NCBI GenBank assembly: GCA_018265835.1
Contig: JABLYK010000027.1
Coordinates: 1 to 27,684, forward strand
Reading direction: 5' to 3'
DNA length: 27,684 bases
Source of the DNA: Oscillospiraceae bacterium
GTDB taxonomy: Bacteria > Bacillota > Clostridia > Oscillospirales > Oscillospiraceae
Shown: positions 23,229 through 27,684 of the stretch, piece by piece
Layout of the letters: every line of letters starts with the position of its first letter
Numbering within the stretch: the stretch's first letter is position 1
Program-made: the position numbers and the translations under genes
The notes under the pieces: generated by a model
What the model saw: the letters and a program-made list of their open reading frames with translations, nothing else
What the model was told of the DNA's origin: nothing
Databases searched by the model: none

Positions 23229-23299
23229 TCAACCCGCTTGCCGTATTCCACGCGTTTGTTTCCATAACATCGCGCAAAAAACGAAATGGTCTTAACAGA

Positions 23300-23334
23300 A
23301 ACAGCCCTTGGATCAATGTCCAAGGGCTGTTATT
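23300..23334. terminator. Hairpin terminator between convergent genes
   Basis: 13-bp perfect stem AACAGCCCTTGGA (23300-23312) / TCCAAGGGCTGTT (23319-23331), 6-base loop. The T-runs are short on both sides, so it is a moderate terminator for the DUF4097 gene and perhaps the XRE gene. The rest of 23229-23377 shows nothing. Confidence 0.7.
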
Positions 23335-23377
23335 TACGCGCTCTAAATAGTTTACATAATATATTGCGCGATGCAAG

Positions 23378-23953
23378 TCAGGTAAGCAGATGCATCATGG
23401 CAACCATGACAATCAGCGCAATCAGGGCAGACGCAATCGACAGCAGCAGCTTCTGATACGGCCGCTTGCCGAATTCCCGGGCTTTTTCGATCTCGTCGAG
23501 CCGCTTGCCCTCGGTAAAGGCCACGATTTCTTTGTATGTCTGAATGTCATACCGTTTCTTCTGCCGCTCGACCCGAATGGCATAGTACAGCGTCATAGAA
23601 GTCAGCACGACCCAGATGGCGATTCCAATGTAGCCGAGATAAACAAGCAGCGGCGCGGCAGAGAGGAGCATCGCGAGCATCAATCCTGTAAAAATCGCGC
23701 CGTCCCGGTTGAATTTCCGGATGTCCTCTGTTTGAATCTGCGCTTTCATTTCCTGCAAATCCCCCTTGACCAGAATATCGAGAGAAACGCCAAAGAGCGT
23801 ACTGAGCCGCACCAGACTGTTGAGATCCGGGTAGTTTTTCCCTGTTTCCCAATTGGAAATCGTCTGCCTCGTTACAAAGACCTTCTCGGCCAAATCCTCC
23901 TGCGACAGGTTGGACGCGAGCCGGTATTTTTTGATCTGGTTCTGAACTTCCAC
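23378..23953 (-). CDS. Membrane-linked XRE family regulator
   Basis: 191 aa from a GTG at 23953, about ten bases after GGAGG; the frame upstream crosses the promoter. The Cro/cI-type helix-turn-helix is at residues about 4-60 (IKKYRLASNLSQEDLAEKVFVTRQTISNWETGKNYP). The C-terminal half has three membrane segments (about 88-126 as a pair, and about 168-190 as the last), separated by a charged linker (KKRYDIQTYKEIVAFTEGKRLDEIEKAREFGKR). This layout is common in Firmicutes and suggests a regulator held at the membrane. It is convergent with the PadR operon; no direct target is visible. Confidence 0.9.
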   Translation of the reverse strand: MEVQNQIKKYRLASNLSQEDLAEKVFVTRQTISNWETGKNYPDLNSLVRLSTLFGVSLDILVKGDLQEMKAQIQTEDIRKFNRDGAIFTGLMLAMLLSAAPLLVYLGYIGIAIWVVLTSMTLYYAIRVERQKKRYDIQTYKEIVAFTEGKRLDEIEKAREFGKRPYQKLLLSIASALIALIVMVAMMHLLT

Positions 23954-24012
23954 GTTGGCTGTCCCTCCTGACGGTATGCTATCGCAAGCGGCCGGATTGC
24001 GCCACCAAATTG

Positions 24013-24040
24013 ATTTTACACGCCCGTTTTTCGGCCGCAA
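24013..24040 (-). promoter_or_regulatory. Predicted promoter of the XRE gene
   Basis: Minus strand TTGCGG (24040-24035), 16-bp spacer, TAAAAT (24018-24013). Confidence 0.45.
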
Positions 24041-24061
24041 AATGTTTTTTGCACAGCGGAT

Positions 24062-24724
24062 TCATCCAATCTGAAACGTCTTTTGCGTGTCGATGTGGCC
24101 GTCGTGCCAGGTGCCGGGCGGGTTGTCCGGCATGTCATACACATAGTGCAGCGTGCCGCCGGAATACGTCAGCTCCATGACGGCGTACTCCCGGCTGTAG
24201 CCCACCGTCGGCTCCGCCGCGCTCCACGCGATGCGCGTGAGCGCCAGCGTCGTCTTCCCGTCCGCAAAGGCAAGGTCGTGGCAGATCAGGCCGCCGTCGA
24301 GACAGACCTCATACAGCGTGAGCCGCGCGGCTTTGCCCGCGTCGCGGTCGGCAAAGAACGCGTCCACCGCCTGCGGATTTCGCATCGGCGTTTGCCCGTC
24401 CACGCCGGAGACGGTGACGCCCCCGGCAGCAAGGGCGGAAACGATCTGCTCCAGCTCCGCCTGCGAGAGATTCACGCCGATGGTTCCGTTGCGGCTGATT
24501 TCGGTGATGGTCTCCTGATACGTGCGCGCGAGCGCGAGCGGCGCCTGCGCCTGTGCGGGCGGCGTTTGCTCCGGCGTGGGTGATACCTGCACCGGTGTGG
24601 GCGACGCTTGCTCCGGCGTGGGTGACGCCTGCGTCTGCGCGGGCGGCGTTTGCGCTTGTCTGCCGCATGCGGAAGCCCCCAACAGCAGGCACAATGCCAG
24701 CGCCAAATATAACATTCGTTTCAT
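24062..24724 (-). CDS. Lipoprotein with Pro/Thr-rich repeat linker
   Basis: 220 aa from ATG 24724, seven bases after AAGGAG; the longer frame lacks a ribosome binding site. The signal peptide MLYLALALCLLLGASAC ends in a lipobox with Cys near residue 20. Residues about 25-62 are a low-complexity linker with repeated SPTPEQ/SPTPVQ units, visible in the DNA as imperfect 30-base repeats. The C-terminal domain (about 65-220, TYQETITEISRNGTIGVNLSQAELEQIVSAL...TQKTFQIG) is one I do not recognise. It is probably anchored to the outer face of the membrane with the domain held away by the linker. Confidence 0.75.
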   Translation of the reverse strand: MKRMLYLALALCLLLGASACGRQAQTPPAQTQASPTPEQASPTPVQVSPTPEQTPPAQAQAPLALARTYQETITEISRNGTIGVNLSQAELEQIVSALAAGGVTVSGVDGQTPMRNPQAVDAFFADRDAGKAARLTLYEVCLDGGLICHDLAFADGKTTLALTRIAWSAAEPTVGYSREYAVMELTYSGGTLHYVYDMPDNPPGTWHDGHIDTQKTFQIG

Positions 24725-24837
24725 AGAACGTCTCCTTTGCACATTGGATCTCTGCGGCGAAAGCCGCATGGTTCTTTCGACGAAACCGGTCATCATGGTG
24801 TTCCCCAGCTTACCAGACGGGCTGGTGAAATGCAAGC

Positions 24838-24865
24838 TTGCAAATTTCCGGCGTTCTGTTATACT
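24838..24865 (+). promoter_or_regulatory. Promoter of the glycine riboswitch transcript
   Basis: TTGCAA (24838-24843), 16-bp spacer, TATACT (24860-24865). The start near 24872 lies about 20 bases before the first aptamer. Confidence 0.55.
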
Positions 24866-24890
24866 GGTCAGGAAATGATTCCGAATGAAG

Positions 24891-25034
24891 CCCCCGGGAG
24901 AGAGCCGCTGGCCGCCGAAGGCGTGAAACGCTCAGGCAAACGGACCGGGTGCAGACGGAGCTCTGGAGAGACGTATGCACCGAAGAAGTAATCCGCCAAA
25001 AATTACGGAAAATCTTTCAGGTAAAAGGACAGAG
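24891..25034 (+). promoter_or_regulatory. Tandem glycine riboswitch (gcvT element, two aptamers)
   Basis: Aptamer I: P1 CCCGG (24893-24897) pairs with CCGGG (24945-24949), and the core carries GGGAGAG, GCCGAAGGCG and CTCAGGCAAACGGACC. After a short linker comes aptamer II: P1 CTCTG (24961-24965) pairs with CAGAG (25030-25034), with GGAGAGAC, GCACCGAAGAAGTAA and CTTTCAGGTAAAAGGACAG. This order of conserved blocks is diagnostic of the cooperative double glycine riboswitch. The 3' strand of aptamer II P1 shares AGAG (25031-25034) with the following terminator stem, so glycine binding should prevent termination and turn expression on. Confidence 0.95.
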
Positions 25035-25071
25035 TACACACTTGCCGCATAGGCAGGGGTGTACTCTTTTT
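25031..25071 (+). terminator. Riboswitch expression-platform terminator
   Basis: Stem AGAGTACAC (25031-25039) / GTGTACTCT (25059-25067) with an inner TGCC/GGCA pairing, followed by five T. It competes with P1 of glycine aptamer II. Confidence 0.88.
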
Positions 25072-25076
25072 ATTTT

Positions 25077-25395
25077 CAAAAAAGGCAGGCCTTTTTTGAG
25101 AAGGCTTACACTCCGCTCAGCGCACGCGCGTTGCGCGCACGTTCGCTCCGTGAGAAGTGTTTTTTCCACCGCACATGTCGTCAAAACAGGCGCATTCCGT
25201 TGCGCTTCCGCCGTTGGCAGAAGCTCCACATTCATTTCCCCGTTTTTCCTCAGCAAATCCGAAACAAGGTTTCGGATTTGGAAGGAAGAAGGCGGGAGCG
25301 GATATGGAATTTTCTCATTTGAGAAAATGGAATGGAGTGAGCGTCTTCTGACACCGCCGCTGCGGCGGCGAAACTCTGCGAGGCTTTTTTATTGG
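25077..25395 (+). repeat. Dispersed multi-hairpin element, copy C (expanded, within a gene leader)
   Basis: Starts with the same type of poly-A/T hairpin (CAAAAAAGGC/GCCTTTTTTG, 25077-25098). CGCTCAGCGCACGCGCG and GAGAAGTGTTTTTTCCACCGCACATGTCG follow, as in copy B. Then about 150 bases replace the middle. They hold two further perfect hairpins: CAAATCCGAAAC/GTTTCGGATTTG (25254-25265, 25269-25280) and ATTTTCTCA/TGAGAAAAT (25309-25317, 25320-25328). The conserved end GCGGCGGCGAAACTCTGCGAGGCTTTTTT (about 25366-25390) follows. It lies between the riboswitch terminator and the UPF0126 start. No gene. Confidence 0.7.
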
Positions 25396-25405
25396 GAGGT
25401 ACCCT

Positions 25406-26050
25406 ATGGACACGTTTCTCTTCCTCATTGAGCTGCTGGGCACGGTGGCGTTCGCGGCCAGCGGCGCCATGACCGGCGTCGAAAAGCGAATGGACATTTT
25501 CGGCGTTGTGATTCTGGGCGTCGTCACCGCCGTGGGCGGCGGCGTGCTGCGTGACCTGGTCATCGGCATCACGCCGCCGAAGGCGTTTCAGGATCCGATC
25601 TACCTGATCGTGGCGCTGGTCGTGTCGGTGATCCTGTTCTTCCCCACCGTCCGCCGGCCGCTGGCGCGCAGCCAAAAGCTGTTTGATTCCGTCCTGCTGC
25701 TGATGGACGCGGCGGGGCTTGGCATGTTCACAATCACCGGCATCACCACCGCCATCGGGCAGGCGGGCTGCCGCAGCGTGCTGCTGTTGTTCTTCGTCGG
25801 TCTGCTCACCGGCACGGGCGGCGGCGTGCTGCGCGACATTCTCGCGGGCGACATGCCCTATATCTTCCGCAAGCACATTTACGCAAGCGCATCGCTCGCC
25901 GGTGCGGGCATCTACCTGCTCGGCCGCCTCGTTTTGCCCGAGTCCGTCGCCGCGCTCACCGGCATTGCCGCCGTCATGGCCATCCGCTGCGCCGCCGCGC
26001 GTTTCGAATGGAACCTCCCGCGCGCACAGTCGGTGTGGAAATCGGAGTGA
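25406..26050 (+). CDS. UPF0126/TRIC family membrane protein, probable glycine transporter
   Basis: 214 aa from ATG 25406, six bases after GGGAGG. It has seven membrane segments with an internal duplication: AVGGGVLRDLVIGITPPKAF in the first half and GTGGGVLRDILAGDMPYIF in the second, the glycine-rich kinks of the TRIC fold. UPF0126 members (YicG/YadS type) have been proposed as glycine transporters from mutant-fitness work and are recurrently found behind glycine riboswitches. A tandem glycine riboswitch lies 370 bases upstream here, which supports that role. A repeat element separates the two, so whether the switch still controls this gene is uncertain. Confidence 0.92.
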   Translation: MDTFLFLIELLGTVAFAASGAMTGVEKRMDIFGVVILGVVTAVGGGVLRDLVIGITPPKAFQDPIYLIVALVVSVILFFPTVRRPLARSQKLFDSVLLLMDAAGLGMFTITGITTAIGQAGCRSVLLLFFVGLLTGTGGGVLRDILAGDMPYIFRKHIYASASLAGAGIYLLGRLVLPESVAALTGIAAVMAIRCAAARFEWNLPRAQSVWKSE

Positions 26051-26099
26051 TTTTATGATATTCTAAGGACATTCCAAAAAGAATCGGGGATTGAAATCC

Positions 26100-27284
26100 A
26101 TGCCAAAACCGAACCAGACCGCGGCAGGCCACCCCGTCTGCCCGCTTGCGAAAAAATGCGGCGGCTGCCAGCTGCAAAATCTGCGCTATGAAGAGCAGCT
26201 GCACTTCAAGCAGGCGAAGGAGATCCGCCTGCTCGGCCGCTTCTGCCATGTGGAGGAAATTCTCGGCATGGAGCACCCCTACCACTACCGGAACAAGGTG
26301 CAGGCCGCGTTTGGCCGCAACCGGCAGGGACAGATCATCTCCGGCGTATACCAGTCCGCTTCGCACCGGATCGTCCCGGTCAGCGACTGCATGATCGAGG
26401 ACCCGGTGGCCGACCGCATCATTGGCACCATTCGCGACCTGATGCGCAGCTTCAAGATTCAGCCCTATGACGAGGACACCGGGCGCGGCACGCTGCGGCA
26501 CGTGCTCGTCAAGCGCGGATTTCGCAGCGGGCAGGTCATGGTCGTGCTCGTGACGGGGCGGAGTATGCTTCCCGGCAAGCGCAACTTCGTCAAAGCCCTG
26601 CTGGAGCGCCACCCGGAGATCACCACCATTGTCCACAACGTCAACGGCGGGCAGACGAGTCTCGTGCTCGGCGCGCACAGCGAGGTGCTCTACGGCCCCG
26701 GCACGATCGACGAGCAGCTCGGTGAATTCACGTTCCGCATCTCGCCGCGCGCGTTTTACCAGATCAATCCCGTGCAGACGGAGGTGCTCTACGGCAAGGC
26801 GCTGGAGTTTGCCGGGCTGACCGGAACGGAGACGGTGATCGACGCTTACTGCGGCACCGGCACCATCGGCATTTTCGCCAGCCGCAGCGCCAAGGAAGTC
26901 ATCGGCGTAGAGAATAACCGCGACGCCGTGCGCGACGCGATTCGAAACGCAAAGCAGAATCACGCCGGCAACGTGCGGTTTTATACCGCCGACGCCGGGG
27001 AGTTCCTGCAGGGCATGGCGCTCTCGGGCGAGCGCGCCGACGTGGTCATCCTCGACCCGCCGCGCGCGGGCAGCGACAAGCGGTTTCTCTCGTCGCTGTG
27101 CCGTCTCGCGCCGCAGCGCATCGTGTACGTCTCCTGCAACCCGGAGACGCTCGCGCGCGATCTTGATGACCTGACTGCCCACGGCTACCGCGTGACAAAG
27201 ATTCAGCCCGTGGACATGTTTCCCCACACCGAACATATTGAGACGGTCGTGCAGCTGCAAAAAGCAGCCGGGCGCAGAATTTAG
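26100..27284 (+). CDS. RlmD/TrmA-family 23S rRNA (uracil-C5)-methyltransferase
   Basis: 394 aa from ATG 26100, eight bases after GGGGAT; a TTG at 26091 overlaps that site. The [4Fe-4S] cysteines are N-terminal, C17-x5-C23-x2-C26 (CPLAKKCGGCQLQ), with the later Cys in VPVSDCMIEDP. There is no TRAM domain in front, so it is the short form. The methylase domain has FYQINPVQTE, SAM motif DAYCGTGTIGIFAS, DPPRAGSDKRF, catalytic VYVSCNPETLARDL and the terminal MFPHTEHIETVV. It methylates a uridine of 23S rRNA (U1939 and/or U747 in relatives); which one cannot be told here. It stands 49 bases after the TRIC gene with no clear promoter of its own. Confidence 0.93.
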   Translation: MPKPNQTAAGHPVCPLAKKCGGCQLQNLRYEEQLHFKQAKEIRLLGRFCHVEEILGMEHPYHYRNKVQAAFGRNRQGQIISGVYQSASHRIVPVSDCMIEDPVADRIIGTIRDLMRSFKIQPYDEDTGRGTLRHVLVKRGFRSGQVMVVLVTGRSMLPGKRNFVKALLERHPEITTIVHNVNGGQTSLVLGAHSEVLYGPGTIDEQLGEFTFRISPRAFYQINPVQTEVLYGKALEFAGLTGTETVIDAYCGTGTIGIFASRSAKEVIGVENNRDAVRDAIRNAKQNHAGNVRFYTADAGEFLQGMALSGERADVVILDPPRAGSDKRFLSSLCRLAPQRIVYVSCNPETLARDLDDLTAHGYRVTKIQPVDMFPHTEHIETVVQLQKAAGRRI

Positions 27285-27336
27285 CGGTTCAACCACTTAA
27301 CAACCTTTTTACAAAAACGCGACAGTATAAACCAGC

Positions 27337-27396
27337 AAAAGACAGATATGCAACAAGGAAAGATCCATGAATCCTTGTTGCATATCTGTCTTTTTT
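27337..27396 (+). terminator. Long perfect-stem terminator
   Basis: A 23-bp perfect stem: 27337-27359 (AAAAGACAGATATGCAACA...) pairs with 27372-27394, 12-base loop, ending in six T. It begins 52 bases after the methyltransferase stop and works on both strands. The stem is unusually long for a simple terminator. Confidence 0.85.
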
Positions 27397-27684
27397 GCAA
27401 AAAGGGCCAACGATATGCCCAAATTCGGCTGCCGGAACTGGCGCTGGCCATCTCTTTATCGGTGTATGTGATTGTTCCGAGTATTGAAATCGGCGCTTTG
27501 ACATGCGGCGCTGATGATAGAAAGCATCTATAAATTGGCGTTCAATTTTCAATTTCACAACGAATAGGCAGACTGATAAACTAAAATCAATACATGTATT
27601 CATTTTAATCATAATGGGAGTATTGGAGCTTTCTTTTGCTGGTACCGCAATAGAGAATAAATAAAAAAAGGAGAGTATAACAAA
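27397..27684. other. AT-rich intergenic tail with leader of the next gene
   Basis: No credible gene. The only long frame (minus, 27289-27612) runs through the terminator hairpin, lacks a clear ribosome binding site and matches nothing I know. Composition shifts to AT-rich from about 27530. A strong ribosome binding site AAAGGAG (27667-27673) near the edge points to a plus-strand gene starting just beyond the window. Confidence 0.5.

Noticed and set aside
2747..25596. Avoidance of the presumed BglII/BamHI-type target in the window
   Set aside because: AGATCT is present (2747, 19555, 22486) and GGATCC is present (4084, 7659, 20147, 25591), so there is no visible depletion and no target can be deduced.
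27289..27612. 107-aa minus-strand frame, considered as a transposase remnant (FIDAFYHQRR resembles IS3-type ends)
   Set aside because: It passes through the 23-bp terminator hairpin, and no DDE motif or terminal repeats were found; the resemblance is too short.
1..27684. Search for tRNA or rRNA genes and CRISPR arrays
   Set aside because: No cloverleaf, rRNA core sequence or repeat-spacer pattern was recognised on either strand by eye.

Overview
The window is a stretch of chromosome from a high-GC, low-intron-free-space Gram-positive anaerobe, most likely a gut Clostridia of the Oscillospirales type. This is inferred from the GGAGG ribosome binding sites, the many sigma-A style promoters (TTGACA-17-TATAAT variants), and the family mix: DegV, PadR/DUF1700/DUF4097, a CarD-like regulator, a tandem glycine riboswitch and a Zn-type Znu/Zur locus. 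No rRNA, tRNA, CRISPR array, phage genes or intact transposase were seen.

Layout. 1-645 is a gene-free mosaic of short hairpin repeats. 700-2960 (minus) holds a DegV fatty-acid-binding protein and a membrane-anchored GH3 hexosaminidase. 3111-5160 (plus) is a two-gene operon of G3E (COG0523/CobW) GTPases. The first has a very long His/Asp/Glu metal-binding insert. The second lacks the CxCC motif and carries a YcgQ/DUF1980-like C-terminal domain. 5354-6685 is a MATE exporter, followed by a 340-bp gene-free stretch holding copy A of a dispersed multi-hairpin repeat. 7033-9194 is a divergent pair, an EamA permease (plus a 62-aa membrane protein) and a LysR regulator, sharing an intergenic T-N11-A operator. 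9229-10920 is an M3 oligoendopeptidase. 10982-12323 (minus) is an AT-richer type II restriction-modification island, with a BglII/BstYI-like nuclease and an MT-A70 adenine methylase, placed directly behind the zinc operon. 12518-15424 (minus) is zur-znuA-znuC-znuB.

15571-19273 is the most unusual part. A LysR regulator is divergent from a three-gene operon: a 2x[4Fe-4S] ferredoxin fused to an unrecognised domain, a second unrecognised cysteine-rich protein, and a MatC-like carboxylate carrier. A near-perfect LysR operator lies about 64 bp upstream of the predicted start site. I infer an uncharacterised uptake and redox-conversion system for a carboxylate.

19344-21102 has a CarD-like regulator and an AEC permease, followed by repeat copy B. 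21396-23228 is a PadR-DUF1700-DUF4097 membrane-stress-type module with a palindromic operator, followed by a membrane-linked XRE regulator and a lipoprotein (both minus). 24891-25034 is a tandem glycine riboswitch with its own terminator. It precedes a UPF0126/TRIC glycine-channel-type gene, but repeat copy C sits between switch and gene. The window ends with an RlmD/TrmA-family rRNA methyltransferase, a long terminator, and the leader of a gene that begins beyond the window.

Zinc is a recurring theme: a His-rich G3E chaperone, ZnuABC and a Zur-like repressor, with a weakly similar motif just downstream of the -10 box in both promoters.
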